Counted from the first letter of the stretch, positions 17,241-25,584 are shown. The stretch: 64,000 bases of DNA from Bordetella genomosp. 1 (GCF_002261335.1 NZ_NEVL01000003.1:1-64000), one strand, 5' to 3'. Notes: generated from the sequence alone by a model not told the origin. Translations and numbers: made by a program.

Positions 17241-18536
17241 TCAGAACGAGAAGGGCGGCGAGAACGGCGGGAACAGGCCGGGCGGCATGATGAGCTGCGG
17301 CGGCATGGCGTCGATCGTGAGGTTCGACAGGGTCAGCCCGGCGGCGCCGAGCTTGCTGCGCAGGTGTTCGGATTGCTGGTTGAGCTCGACGGCGCCTTGC
17401 GGCGCGACGATGTTGAGCACCAGTTGCGAGCCGGCCAGGGACAGGCGCGCCTCGACCTGGCCCAGGCGGGGCAGCTCGAGCGTGAGGCGGGTATTCCAGT
17501 GCGTGGCCGGATCGCCGGGCTGGTCTTCGCCGTAGGGATCGCGCTGCACTTCCCATTCCATGTCGGCGCCGGGCCAGGCCTCGCCGCGCCACGACACCAT
17601 CTGGTTGGCCAGCGCCTCGAGCTGCTGGCGCACCAGCGCGGTGCTGTCGGGGTTGAGCCCAGAATGTTGCGGCAGCAACGAGGTGGTCGTGTCGGGCAGG
17701 TCGGGCGCGCCCGGCGGCAGCGGCGTGGCGGTGCGCGCGGCCTGGGCGGCCTGGGTCGCCTTCTGGCCTTCCGGGCTCTGGGCCACTTCATGGGCCTGGG
17801 CCAGCCGGGCCTGGGGTTCGGCGCGCAACTGCTCGGGCGTGCGCTTGCCGAACACCATTTCGGTCAGGTGCGATTCGTAGAAGATGCCGCTGTCGGCCAG
17901 TACCGCACGCAGCGTCTGCGCCAGTTGCGCGGGCAACTGGCCGGCGCCGGCGTGGGTCGGGGCGGCGCCCTGCGCGTGAGCGGCCTGGCCTGCGCCGGTG
18001 GGCAGCGGCGTGCCGCGCAGCACGGCGGCCTCGGCGGTCGGCGCGTTGGGGGCCGGCGCCTGCGCGGCGGGGTTTGCGTTCGGGGCCGGGGCGGGCGCGG
18101 CCTGCGGCTGGGCCGCGGCCGGATTGCCGGCGGCAGCCTGGCCCTGCGGCATGATGAGCGGCGCACGGCCCTGGATCGGCGGCGCCTGCTCGGGGAACGT
18201 GGCCAGCAGCGCCAGGATGGTGCGCGCGGTCGAGCCCAGCGTGGTCGGCGCCGACGAGGTGGTGTCGTTGCGGGTGACGGTGCCGCGGGCGGCCAGCGCC
18301 AGGGCGGCCGCGGTCTTGGCGTCGAGCACGGCCGGCTGGCCGTTGCGGCCGACGACCTGGTCGAGGCCGCGCGGGTTGCGGCCGAGCTGGCCCGCGCGCG
18401 CGGCTTCGCCGGGCTGCGTGACGGCGTCGGGCCGGGCGCCGGAAATCAGGTTGGCGCTTGCCGCCATGGTGGTGCCGAGCACGGCATCCAACCGTTGAAC
18501 CAGGACGTTGCCCAGGGCGGGCGGGCCGATGCTCAT
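17241..18536 (-). CDS. Second FliK-like protein with C-terminal Flg_hook domain (431 aa)
   Basis: Most of the protein is Ala/Pro/Gln-rich and disordered. The last 130 residues resemble the FliK C-terminal domain: THWNTRLTLELPRLGQVEARLSLAGSQLVLNIVA, then LRSKLGAAGLTLSNLTID, ending in Pro/Phe-rich residues. In FliK this domain contacts FlhB. The ATG overlaps the fliT stop by four bases (ATGA), and an FlhB-like gene follows 10 bases later. It is probably co-expressed late with fliDST. Whether it acts as a molecular ruler, a filament-stage switch or an accessory protein cannot be told from sequence. Confidence 0.85.
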   Translation of the reverse strand: MSIGPPALGNVLVQRLDAVLGTTMAASANLISGARPDAVTQPGEAARAGQLGRNPRGLDQVVGRNGQPAVLDAKTAAALALAARGTVTRNDTTSSAPTTLGSTARTILALLATFPEQAPPIQGRAPLIMPQGQAAAGNPAAAQPQAAPAPAPNANPAAQAPAPNAPTAEAAVLRGTPLPTGAGQAAHAQGAAPTHAGAGQLPAQLAQTLRAVLADSGIFYESHLTEMVFGKRTPEQLRAEPQARLAQAHEVAQSPEGQKATQAAQAARTATPLPPGAPDLPDTTTSLLPQHSGLNPDSTALVRQQLEALANQMVSWRGEAWPGADMEWEVQRDPYGEDQPGDPATHWNTRLTLELPRLGQVEARLSLAGSQLVLNIVAPQGAVELNQQSEHLRSKLGAAGLTLSNLTIDAMPPQLIMPPGLFPPFSPPFSF

Positions 18537-18883
18537 GTGCCGGTGGCCTTGCCACCGTAGGTGGCAAGCAGGGATTGTTGTCGCTTCATGCGGCCGAGCA
18601 TATCACCGAGCCGCGAGAGTTGCGGCACCGCGAGATCGCGCACCGCGGCGTCGTTCTCGAGGATGCGCACCAGCAGGTCGTGCTTGAGCGTGCGCCCGGC
18701 TTCGTCGAGCGGCTGGCGCGGTTCGAGCAGCCGCAGGCGCTCGACGAGGTCGATGTACAAATGGCCGAGTCCGAGAACCCGGGTCCAATCTCCGTCCTGA
18801 GCTGCCGCCAGCATATCGCCCGTCACTTGGGCGATATGTTGGTATAGCTCGATGACCGGAGCGTGCTGCGTTAGGGCCGTCAT
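18533..18883 (-). CDS. fliT: Flagellar chaperone FliT (116 aa)
   Basis: A short helical protein with Leu-rich heptads, directly after fliS and before the FliK-like gene. In this position FliT is the export chaperone of the cap protein FliD, and in some species also a regulator of FlhDC. The ATG at 18883 is preferred; the open frame extends 17 codons upstream but overlaps nothing conserved. Sequence identity to FliT is weak by eye, so the call leans on size, helicity and gene order. Confidence 0.82.
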   Translation of the reverse strand: MTALTQHAPVIELYQHIAQVTGDMLAAAQDGDWTRVLGLGHLYIDLVERLRLLEPRQPLDEAGRTLKHDLLVRILENDAAVRDLAVPQLSRLGDMLGRMKRQQSLLATYGGKATGT

Positions 18884-18930
18884 AAATATCTCGCGCGTAT
18901 CGCGGCGTGGCGATGGGTATGGCGCCCGCA

Positions 18931-19359
18931 TCAAGCGGGTGCGGTGCCAGCAGGCTGGTCGTTGGCGGTCTGCCAGGCCTGCGCGAGATCGGCAAGCAGG
19001 CGGTCGGCGATGTCTAGCTGTTCGACGTCCGCATGCAAATTGGCTCTGAGCAGGGTGCGGATGATGAAGTCGTAAAGCTGGGAGAGGTTGGCGGCGATTT
19101 CGCCGCCGGCCTCCATGTTGAGCCCCAGCTTCAGCCCTTCGTCAACGATGCGCACGGCCTTGGATATGGCCTGGCCACGCTCAGCCGTCCGGCCCGCTTC
19201 CATATAGATGCGAGCCTGACCGATGGCCGCGCGCGCCCCGTCGTACAGCAACGTGATGAGGCGCTCGGGCGGCGCGCTCATGACCTGGGTCTCCAGGCCG
19301 ATATCGCTGTAGGAACGTACGGATGAGTATCCGGTGGGGCGGCGTGCGGCGTAGGTCAT
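18931..19359 (-). CDS. fliS: Flagellin export chaperone FliS (142 aa)
   Basis: FliS binds the C-terminus of flagellin and stops early polymerisation in the cytoplasm. The family motifs are present: SAPPERLITLLYDGARAAI near residue 28, KAVRIVDEGLKLGLNMEAGGEIAANLSQLYDFIIRTLLRAN in the middle (landmarks of the four-helix bundle). It starts 6 bases after the fliD stop. The C-terminus has a short Pro/Ala extension. Confidence 0.95.
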   Translation of the reverse strand: MTYAARRPTGYSSVRSYSDIGLETQVMSAPPERLITLLYDGARAAIGQARIYMEAGRTAERGQAISKAVRIVDEGLKLGLNMEAGGEIAANLSQLYDFIIRTLLRANLHADVEQLDIADRLLADLAQAWQTANDQPAGTAPA

Positions 19360-19365
19360 CAGAGA

Positions 19366-20739
19366 TTAAGACGTCGATTTCGACAGGTTGGCGAACTGCT
19401 GTTGCAGGTAGGAGCTGGTGCCATTCATCTGGACGACCATGGCGTCGAGCTTCACGAACTGGGCGCGGTAGGCGTCCATGGTGGCCGTGATCGATGCCTT
19501 GGTCGAATCGTATTGCTTCTTCAGCGTGGCGATGGTTTCCTGCAGGCCCTCGGTGCGATTCTTGATCGAACCCTTGCTGCCCAGGATGGTGTCGGTGACG
19601 CTGGCCATCTTTTCGGTCAGGCCATCGGTGCCGCTCAGGATCCGGCGCACGTCGGCGGGGTTCTCCGCCAGCGCCTTGTCCAGCTTTTCCTGGTCCAGCG
19701 TGATCTGGCCGGTCTTGACGTCGGTGGTGATGCCGAGCGCGCTCAGGGTGCGCAGGTCGCCTTCGGAGGTCGCCACGCGCAGGGCGCCGGCGATGCTGTT
19801 CTGGATCGAGCGGGTGGTGCCGTCGCCGGTCAGGGCGCTCTGGGTCTCGGCGGTGACGTCGAACTTGGTCAGGTCGGAGATCGTCGTCTGCAGCGAGTTG
19901 TACGCCTTGACGAAGTTCTGCACGGCGGTCGAGGCGGCGGCCGTATCGGCCGAGATGGTCACCTTCACGTCGGCTTCCGGCACCTTGTTCAGCACGAAGG
20001 TGACGTTGTCGACCACGGAATCCACCGTGTTGGTCTGGCTGGTCACGGCCACGCCGTTGACTTCGAGCTTGGCGTTCTTGGCTTCGGTCTGCACCGTCAG
20101 CTTCGAGTTGGCCAGGTCGTTCACGTCGAAGTTCAGCTTGCCGGCGAGCGTCGTGTTGCCGGTGATCTCCAGCTGCGCGACAGAGGCGTCGGTGCCTTCG
20201 GTCTTGCTGGTGATCATCAGGAAGTTGTTGCCGTTGCCATCGTTGATGACGGTCGCGCTCAGGCCCAGGTCGTCCGACGTGTTGATCGTCTTGACGATGC
20301 CGTTCAGGGACGTGTCCGAGCCGAGCTCGATCTTCTTGGTCGTGCCGTCGCCCAGCTTGACTTCCAGCGTGCCGCCGGCGCCGTTCTGCGCCATGCGGTC
20401 GGTGAACGAACCCGATTGCAGGGTCTGGGCGGTGGCGAGACTTTCCACCTTGATGTTGTAGGAACCGGGGACTGCACCGGCGGCCGTCTTCACCGTGACC
20501 GACTTGTCGTCGCTCACGGTCGATTTGACGGCGCTCAGTGCGCTGGTACCGAGCGCGGCCGCGGCCTTCTGGACCGCTTCGATCGCGCTCTGCAGCTTGC
20601 TGTAGGCCGAAATCTTGGTCTCGAAGCTGGATTGCTGGTTCGAGATCAGCGTCAGTCGCTGCTCTTCAGCTTTCTGCAGCTTGTCCAGGGTTTCTTGCAA
20701 AGGGAAACCCGAGGAGCCGAGGGACGTGATGGTGGCCAT
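19366..20739 (-). CDS. fliD: Flagellar filament cap protein FliD (457 aa)
   Basis: FliD caps the growing filament and inserts flagellin subunits. The N-terminal conserved segment reads SLGSSGFPLQETLDKLQKAEEQRL. The middle contains Asp/Ser/Thr-rich beta domains, and the C-terminal coiled coil has LDAMVVQMNGTSSYLQQQFANLSKS, typical of FliD. Lys/Asp/Thr content is higher than in neighbours, as usual for surface filament proteins. RBS AAGGAG precedes the ATG at 20739. A 130-bp gap separates it from flaG. Confidence 0.96.
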   Translation of the reverse strand: MATITSLGSSGFPLQETLDKLQKAEEQRLTLISNQQSSFETKISAYSKLQSAIEAVQKAAAALGTSALSAVKSTVSDDKSVTVKTAAGAVPGSYNIKVESLATAQTLQSGSFTDRMAQNGAGGTLEVKLGDGTTKKIELGSDTSLNGIVKTINTSDDLGLSATVINDGNGNNFLMITSKTEGTDASVAQLEITGNTTLAGKLNFDVNDLANSKLTVQTEAKNAKLEVNGVAVTSQTNTVDSVVDNVTFVLNKVPEADVKVTISADTAAASTAVQNFVKAYNSLQTTISDLTKFDVTAETQSALTGDGTTRSIQNSIAGALRVATSEGDLRTLSALGITTDVKTGQITLDQEKLDKALAENPADVRRILSGTDGLTEKMASVTDTILGSKGSIKNRTEGLQETIATLKKQYDSTKASITATMDAYRAQFVKLDAMVVQMNGTSSYLQQQFANLSKSTS

Positions 20740-20835
20740 GTAGTACTCCTTCCTAGCAATGCGATTCTGTCAAAAATTGATGCGGCCTATTTGCCGGGCA
20801 AGGGCATAAGGTCGGGCTACTTCGAGGTTTATGGC

Positions 20836-20856
20836 GCCAGTCGCTTTCCGACTGGC
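20836..20856 (-). other. Hairpin in the flaG-fliD gap
   Basis: GCCAGTCG and CGACTGGC form a perfect 8-bp stem with a 5-base loop, 13 bases past the flaG stop. No T-run follows on the minus strand, so it more likely protects or partly attenuates the flaG-fliD transcript. Confidence 0.45.
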
Positions 20857-20869
20857 CGGTCTTTCGAAT

Positions 20870-21250
20870 TCAGGCCGTCGTCTGGACGGCATTTCCCTGC
20901 ATCTTCACGATCATTTTGGCGATCCGAAGCACCGTTTCCGAGGGGATCGTGCGCAGCACTTCGCCCGACTCCGAATCCAGCACGGACACGACGACCGCAT
21001 GGACGTCGGGGTCGATCTCGAACTGCAGTTCGGTCGACCAGGCGCGCAGCTGGTTGTTGATGTCGTCGAGCGCCTTTTCCATCGACTGGTTGGCGCCGGG
21101 CTGGCTGCCGGGCTGCGAATCGTTGCCGGTGTGCTGGCCGCGGCCGGTGGGCGCGACGGCGTTGCTGGCCACCGCCGGATCGACGGGTTGTGGCGCCGGC
21201 GCGACGGCGGGCAGGATGTGCGAAGCGGTACTGATAGGACTCACGGCCAT
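20870..21250 (-). CDS. flaG: FlaG family protein (126 aa)
   Basis: The C-terminal half matches the FlaG domain: LDDINNQLRAWSTELQFEIDPD, then VVVSVLDSESGEVLRTIPSETVLRIAKMI. FlaG proteins influence filament length and are usually encoded between flagellin and fliD. The ATG at 21250 has GGGAG five bases upstream; an in-frame GTG at 21256 is too near that site. A sigma-28 promoter lies about 72 bases upstream. The N-terminal half is Pro/Ala/Gln-rich. Confidence 0.9.
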   Translation of the reverse strand: MAVSPISTASHILPAVAPAPQPVDPAVASNAVAPTGRGQHTGNDSQPGSQPGANQSMEKALDDINNQLRAWSTELQFEIDPDVHAVVVSVLDSESGEVLRTIPSETVLRIAKMIVKMQGNAVQTTA

Positions 21251-21321
21251 GATCACTCCCGGCTGGGCGGTATCGGCGTCTTTGGGGACGCAACGGTTTT
21301 TGGAGGTGTTTCTCAGCTACC

Positions 21322-21348
21322 ATAACGGCAACCTTAAACGGAACTTTA
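21322..21348 (-). promoter_or_regulatory. Sigma-28 (FliA) promoter for flaG-fliD-fliS-fliT and downstream genes
   Basis: On the minus strand TAAAGTTC (21341-21348) is followed after exactly 11 bases by GCCGTTAT (21322-21329). The enteric FliA consensus is TAAAGTTT, 11 bases, GCCGATAA, so 13 of 16 positions match with ideal spacing. It reads towards flaG and makes these genes late-class flagellar genes. Confidence 0.85.
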
Positions 21349-21399
21349 GGGCCGGAAAGGGCTTTTATTCCCTGATTCGACCCCTGGCCCCCACCGCCG

Positions 21400-22137
21400 A
21401 TGAGTGTCAAAACCGCCTTACGCGTCATCGAGATCATCGAGACCTACGCCCGCGAGAAGCGGGCGTTGTCATTGACGGAACTGGCGCGCCTGCTCGACGT
21501 GCCGGTCTCCAGCTGCCTGGCGCTCATCCGTACCCTGGCCGCGCAGGGCTACCTCTACGAGACCGGCCGCCGCCAGGGCTACTACCCGACCGGCCGGCTG
21601 CTGGCCATGGCCCAGCGCATCGCGCGCGCCGACCCGGTCCTGGACCGGGTCTATCCCAGCCTGGTCGAGCTGCGCGAGGCCACCCGCGAGACCGTGGTGT
21701 TCGCCAAGCTGGATGCCGACCACCGGGTGGTCTACCTCGACGTGCTGGACTCGCCCCATACGATCCGCTATGCGCCCGTGGCCGGCGAGTTCAAGTCGAT
21801 CCACGCCAATTCGCTGGGCAAGGCGCTGATCTCGCAGCTGCCGGCGGGCGAGTGCCAGGCGCTGCTCGCGGGCACGCCGCTCACGCGCTACAACGCGCGC
21901 ACCCTGACCACGCCCGAGCAGGTGCTGGCCGACCTCGCGCAGTCGCGCGAACGGGGGTGGTACTCGAACATGGGCGAATCGATCGCCGACGTGGGGGCGA
22001 TCGCCTGGCCGCTCGCGCTGTCGGGCGAAACCTACGCGATCTCCGTGGGCGGGCCGATCTATCGCATCGAGCCCAACCAGCAGGCCTACGCCAGCATCCT
22101 GCGCGCGGCCTGCACCGCGCTGGAGCAGGATCACTGA
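21400..22137 (+). CDS. IclR family transcriptional regulator (245 aa)
   Basis: An N-terminal winged helix-turn-helix (KTALRVIEIIETYAREKRALSLTELARLL, about residues 4-60) is followed by the IclR effector-binding domain. Landmarks in the latter are ETVVFAKLDADHRVVYLDV, IHANSLGKALISQL and SIADVGAIAWPLAL. IclR proteins usually control aromatic or short-chain acid catabolism from beside their targets. This one is convergent with the dehydrogenase gene that ends 21 bases away, and the likely target operon starts near 26000. The effector is unknown. Confidence 0.93.
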   Translation: MSVKTALRVIEIIETYAREKRALSLTELARLLDVPVSSCLALIRTLAAQGYLYETGRRQGYYPTGRLLAMAQRIARADPVLDRVYPSLVELREATRETVVFAKLDADHRVVYLDVLDSPHTIRYAPVAGEFKSIHANSLGKALISQLPAGECQALLAGTPLTRYNARTLTTPEQVLADLAQSRERGWYSNMGESIADVGAIAWPLALSGETYAISVGGPIYRIEPNQQAYASILRAACTALEQDH

Positions 22138-22143
22138 CGCGAC

Positions 22144-22157
22144 CCCGCCTCGGCGGG
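22144..22157. terminator. Short GC hairpin between iclR-type and dehydrogenase genes
   Basis: CCCGCC and GGCGGG abut with two bases between them, in the 21-bp gap of two convergent genes. No T-run is present, so the function as a terminator is only suggested by position. Confidence 0.25.
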
Positions 22158-22158
22158 C

Positions 22159-23325
22159 TCAGTACGAGCGCGGCAGACCCAGCACCTTCTCGGCGATGAA
22201 GCACATGATGAGCTGCGGGCTGACCGGCGCGATGCGCGGGATGTAGCTCTCGCGCAGCAGCCGTTCCACGTGGTATTCCTTGGCGTAGCCCATGCCGCCC
22301 AGCGTCAGCACGGCCGTCTGGCAGGCGTTGTGGCCGGCCTCGGCCGCCAGGTACTTGGCGGTGTTGGCATAGGGCCCGCAGGGCAGGCCGGCGTCGTAGA
22401 GGCTGGCGGCCTTGAACACCATCAGGTTGGCCGCCTCGAGCTGCATCCAGGCCTGCGCCAGCGGGTGCTGGATGCCCTGGTTCTGGCCGATCGGGCGGCC
22501 GAACACCACCCGCTCGCCGGCATACTGCACCGCGCGCGCCAGCGCCGCCTGGCCGATCCCCACGGCCTCGGCCGCGATCAGGATGCGCTCCGGATTCAGG
22601 CCGTGCAGGATGTATTCGAAGCCGCGGCCTTCCTCGCCCACGCGGTCGGCCTCCGGGATCCGCAGGCCGTCGATGAACAGCATGTTCGAATCCACCGCCT
22701 TGCGGCCCATCTTCTCGATCTCGCGCACCTCGACCCGTTCGCGGTCGAGGTCGGTATAGAAGAGCGACAGGCCCTGGGTGGGCTTGGCCACGTCGGAGAG
22801 GGGCGTGGTGCGCGCCAGCAGCAGCATCTTGTGCGCCACCTGCGCGGTCGAGATCCAGATCTTGCGCCCATGCGCCACGTAGTGGTCGCCCTGGCGCTCG
22901 GCGCGGGTCTTCAGGTGGGTGGTGTCGAGCCCGGCGTCGGGCTCGGTCACCGCGAAACAGGCCTTCTCGCGGCCGGCGATGAGCGGCTCGAGCCAGCGCG
23001 CGCGCTGCGCGTCGTTGCCGAACACCACCACCGGGTTCAGGCCGAAGATGTTCATGTGCACCGCGGAGGCGCCGGCAAAGCCCGCGCCCGAGGCCGCGAT
23101 GGTCTGCATCATGAGGGCGGCCTCGGTCATGCCCAGGCCGGCGCCGCCGTGCTCCTGCGGCATGGCGATGCCGAGCCAGCCGTCGCGCGCCAGGGCCGCG
23201 TGGAAGTCGTGCGGAAAGCCGCCGTCGCGGTCGCGTTCCAGCCAGTAGTCGTCGGGGAACTGCGCGCAGACCCGGCTCACCGCATCGCGCAGGGCCAGCT
23301 GGTCCGGGCTGAACTCAAAATCCAT
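22159..23325 (-). CDS. Acyl-CoA dehydrogenase family protein (388 aa)
   Basis: FAD-dependent acyl-CoA dehydrogenase fold: N-terminal helical domain, middle beta domain with CFAVTEPDAGLDTTHLKTRA and KIWISTAQVAHKMLLLAR, and C-terminal helices with RVVFGRPIGQNQGIQHPLA. The usual EGT sequence near the end, which holds the catalytic Glu in medium-chain enzymes, reads APVSPQ here. A Glu in GLNPERILIA sits where isovaleryl-CoA dehydrogenase has its base, so that residue is the likely catalyst (inference). It is the last gene of a cupin-Bug-CoA transferase series and probably oxidises the CoA thioester made by its neighbour. The substrate is unknown. Confidence 0.93.
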   Translation of the reverse strand: MDFEFSPDQLALRDAVSRVCAQFPDDYWLERDRDGGFPHDFHAALARDGWLGIAMPQEHGGAGLGMTEAALMMQTIAASGAGFAGASAVHMNIFGLNPVVVFGNDAQRARWLEPLIAGREKACFAVTEPDAGLDTTHLKTRAERQGDHYVAHGRKIWISTAQVAHKMLLLARTTPLSDVAKPTQGLSLFYTDLDRERVEVREIEKMGRKAVDSNMLFIDGLRIPEADRVGEEGRGFEYILHGLNPERILIAAEAVGIGQAALARAVQYAGERVVFGRPIGQNQGIQHPLAQAWMQLEAANLMVFKAASLYDAGLPCGPYANTAKYLAAEAGHNACQTAVLTLGGMGYAKEYHVERLLRESYIPRIAPVSPQLIMCFIAEKVLGLPRSY

Positions 23326-23336
23326 GGGTCGTGTCC

Positions 23337-24563
23337 TCAAGTGGGGGAATCGGTGCGCAGCCGCGCGATCACGGCGATCTCGGCGTCCGAGAGGCCGGCT
23401 TCGCGCAGCACCTCCTCGGTGTGTTCGCCCAGGCGCGGCGCGGGGCGGCGCAGGTCGGTGGGGGTGGCGCTGTAGCGGCCCAGCGGACCGGTGGTGCGCA
23501 GCCGGCCCTCGCTCGGATGCTCGACCTCGCGCACCAGTCCGGTGGCGCGCAGCTGCGGGTCGTCGATCAGGTCGTCGACCGAGTACAGCCGCGAGGCCGG
23601 GATGTCGGCCTCGCCCAGCAGCGCCAGCCAGGTCGCGCTGTCGCGCGTGCGCATGACCTCGGCCACGAAGGCGTAGACCGCGTCGATGTGCTGCGCGCGG
23701 GCGCCGTGATTGCAAAAGCGCGGGTCGTCGTTGAGCTCGGGCTGGCCGATCAGGTCGAAGAAGTTGCGCCAGTGCTTGTCGTTGTAGATCAGCAGGCAGA
23801 CATAGCCGTCGGCCGTCGCGTAGGGGCGGCGGTGCGGCGCCAGCAGGCGGGCGTAGCCGGTGGGGCCGAGCGGCGGCTCGAAGGTGTGGCCGCCCAGATG
23901 GTCGCCCAGCACCATGTGCGCCATGCCCTCGAACATCGGCACCTCGACGGCCTGGCCGTGGCCGCTGGCGCGCGCATGCACCACGGCCGCCAGCAGCGCC
24001 ACCGCCACCTGCAGGCCGACGCTGCGGTCGGCGAGCGTCAGCGGCGCGTAGCGCGGCACGTCGCCGCTCTGGCGCGCGCTCAGGTCGGCGATCGCGGTCT
24101 GCCCCTGGATCAGGTCGTCGTAGGCGGGGCGGCCGGCATAGGGGCCGGCCTCGGCAAAGCCGTAGGCGCCGATGTGGACGATGCGCGGATTGTGCGCCGC
24201 CACCGCGTCATACGACAGACCGAGCCGGGCCATGGCCTGGGGGCGGATGTTGTAGAGCAGGGCGTCGCAGCTTTCGGCCAGCTTGAGGCAGGCCTCGCGC
24301 CCGGCCTCGGACTTGAGGTCGAGCACGATGGAGCGCTTGTTGCGGTTCAGGTGCAGATACAGATGGCCCATGCCCGGATTGCGCATGGGCCCGACGGCGC
24401 GCATGTTGTCGCCGGCGGGCGACTCCACCTTGATGATGTCGGCGCCCAGGTCGCCCAGCACCTGGGTGGCGTAGGGCCCCATCACGACGGAGCTGAGATC
24501 GAGGATGCGCACGCCGGCCAGCGGGCCGGCGCTTGCGCGGGAAGCAGCAGTGGGTGTGGTCAT
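23337..24563 (-). CDS. CaiB/BaiF family CoA transferase (408 aa)
   Basis: Class III CoA transferase. The N-terminus GPLAGVRILDLSSVVMGPYATQ and LGDLGADIIKVESPAGD is characteristic, and an Asp in the GLSYDAV/NPRIVHIGAYGF region would be close to the CoA-carrying catalytic Asp (family knowledge). RSIVLDLKSEAG and YDDLIQGQTAIADL are further landmarks. Such enzymes move CoA between carboxylic acids. Its start overlaps the Bug receptor stop by four bases (ATGA), and the dehydrogenase follows 11 bases later, so uptake, activation and oxidation look coupled. Confidence 0.93.
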   Translation of the reverse strand: MTTPTAASRASAGPLAGVRILDLSSVVMGPYATQVLGDLGADIIKVESPAGDNMRAVGPMRNPGMGHLYLHLNRNKRSIVLDLKSEAGREACLKLAESCDALLYNIRPQAMARLGLSYDAVAAHNPRIVHIGAYGFAEAGPYAGRPAYDDLIQGQTAIADLSARQSGDVPRYAPLTLADRSVGLQVAVALLAAVVHARASGHGQAVEVPMFEGMAHMVLGDHLGGHTFEPPLGPTGYARLLAPHRRPYATADGYVCLLIYNDKHWRNFFDLIGQPELNDDPRFCNHGARAQHIDAVYAFVAEVMRTRDSATWLALLGEADIPASRLYSVDDLIDDPQLRATGLVREVEHPSEGRLRTTGPLGRYSATPTDLRRPAPRLGEHTEEVLREAGLSDAEIAVIARLRTDSPT

Positions 24564-25540
24564 TGTGGCTGGATGTCGGCGTCGCGGATGAGCTTGCCCC
24601 AGAGGTCGCGTTCGCCGGCGACGAATGTGCCGAAGTCCTGCGGCGTGCCGCTGAAGGCGTCGAAGCCGAGGTCGGCAAGCTTCTTCTTGATGGCCGGATC
24701 GGTGACGATCTGGTTGATGGCGGTGTTCACGCGGGTCACGACCTCCGGCGGCAGGCCGGCCGGACCGAAGAAGCCGTTCCACGAGTTGAGGTCGAAGTCG
24801 GCCACGCCGGCCTCCTTCATGGAGGGCAGGTCGGGCACGATCGCGCTGCGGTTGGCGGTCGACACGGCGAGGGCGCGCAACTGCCCCGATTGCACGAAGG
24901 GCAGGCCGGAGGCGAGGTCGGTGAACATGAAGTCCACCTGGCCGCCGATCACGTCCGTGACCGCCTGCGGGGTGCCCTTGTACGGCACGTGCAGGATGTC
25001 GACGCCGGCGCGGCGCGCCAGCGTGGCGCCGGCCACGATGCCGGTGCTGTTGCCGCTGGCGTAGGTGATCTTGCCGGGCTTGGCCTTGGCCGCCGCGATC
25101 AGCTCGGTCACGGTCTTGTAGGGCAGCTTGGGATTCACCACCAGGATGAACGGCAGGTTGCCGCCGCGCGCGATCGGCGTGAAATCCTTCACCGGGTCGT
25201 AGGGCACGTTCTTCATCAGGAACGGCGCCGCCGAATGCGAGGTGTTGGTGGTGACGAACAGCGTGTAGCCGTCGGGCTTGGCGCGCGCCACGTAGTTGGC
25301 GGCGATCGTGGCGTTGGCGCCCGGTTTGTTCTCGACCACGATCTGCTGGCCGAGCCGCTGCGACAGCTCGTTGGCGAAGATGCGGCCGACCGCGTCGGTG
25401 CCGGAGCCGGCCGGGAAGGGCACGATCAGCGAAATCGGTTTCTCGGGATAGCCGGCGGCCTGGGCGGCCGGGATGGTCCAGGCGGCGGCGAGGGCGGTCA
25501 ATGCCGCCGCCGCGGCGCGTGCGTGGCGCTGCAGGTTCAT
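24560..25540 (-). CDS. Bug-type (tripartite tricarboxylate transporter) solute-binding protein (326 aa)
   Basis: A signal peptide ends near AAQA-AGYP (about residue 28). The mature protein shows the Bug fold: YPEKPISLIVPFPAGSGTD, then LGQQIVVENKPGANATIAA, LFVTTNTSHSA and HVPYKGTPQAVTDVIGGQVDFMF (landmarks). These periplasmic receptors bind carboxylates and are greatly expanded in Bordetella and relatives. Many are found without TctA/TctB membrane partners, as here. RBS AGGAG precedes the ATG. The ligand is probably the acid handled by the downstream CoA transferase. Confidence 0.94.
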   Translation of the reverse strand: MNLQRHARAAAAALTALAAAWTIPAAQAAGYPEKPISLIVPFPAGSGTDAVGRIFANELSQRLGQQIVVENKPGANATIAANYVARAKPDGYTLFVTTNTSHSAAPFLMKNVPYDPVKDFTPIARGGNLPFILVVNPKLPYKTVTELIAAAKAKPGKITYASGNSTGIVAGATLARRAGVDILHVPYKGTPQAVTDVIGGQVDFMFTDLASGLPFVQSGQLRALAVSTANRSAIVPDLPSMKEAGVADFDLNSWNGFFGPAGLPPEVVTRVNTAINQIVTDPAIKKKLADLGFDAFSGTPQDFGTFVAGERDLWGKLIRDADIQPQ

Positions 25541-25584
25541 GGTTTGTCTCCTGGTGGATGTCTATCTATATAGGTATAGGTATG

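Noticed and set aside
20740-20869. A separate sigma-28 promoter before fliD
   Set aside because: TAAACCTC is present, but the sequence 11 bases later does not resemble GCCGATAA.
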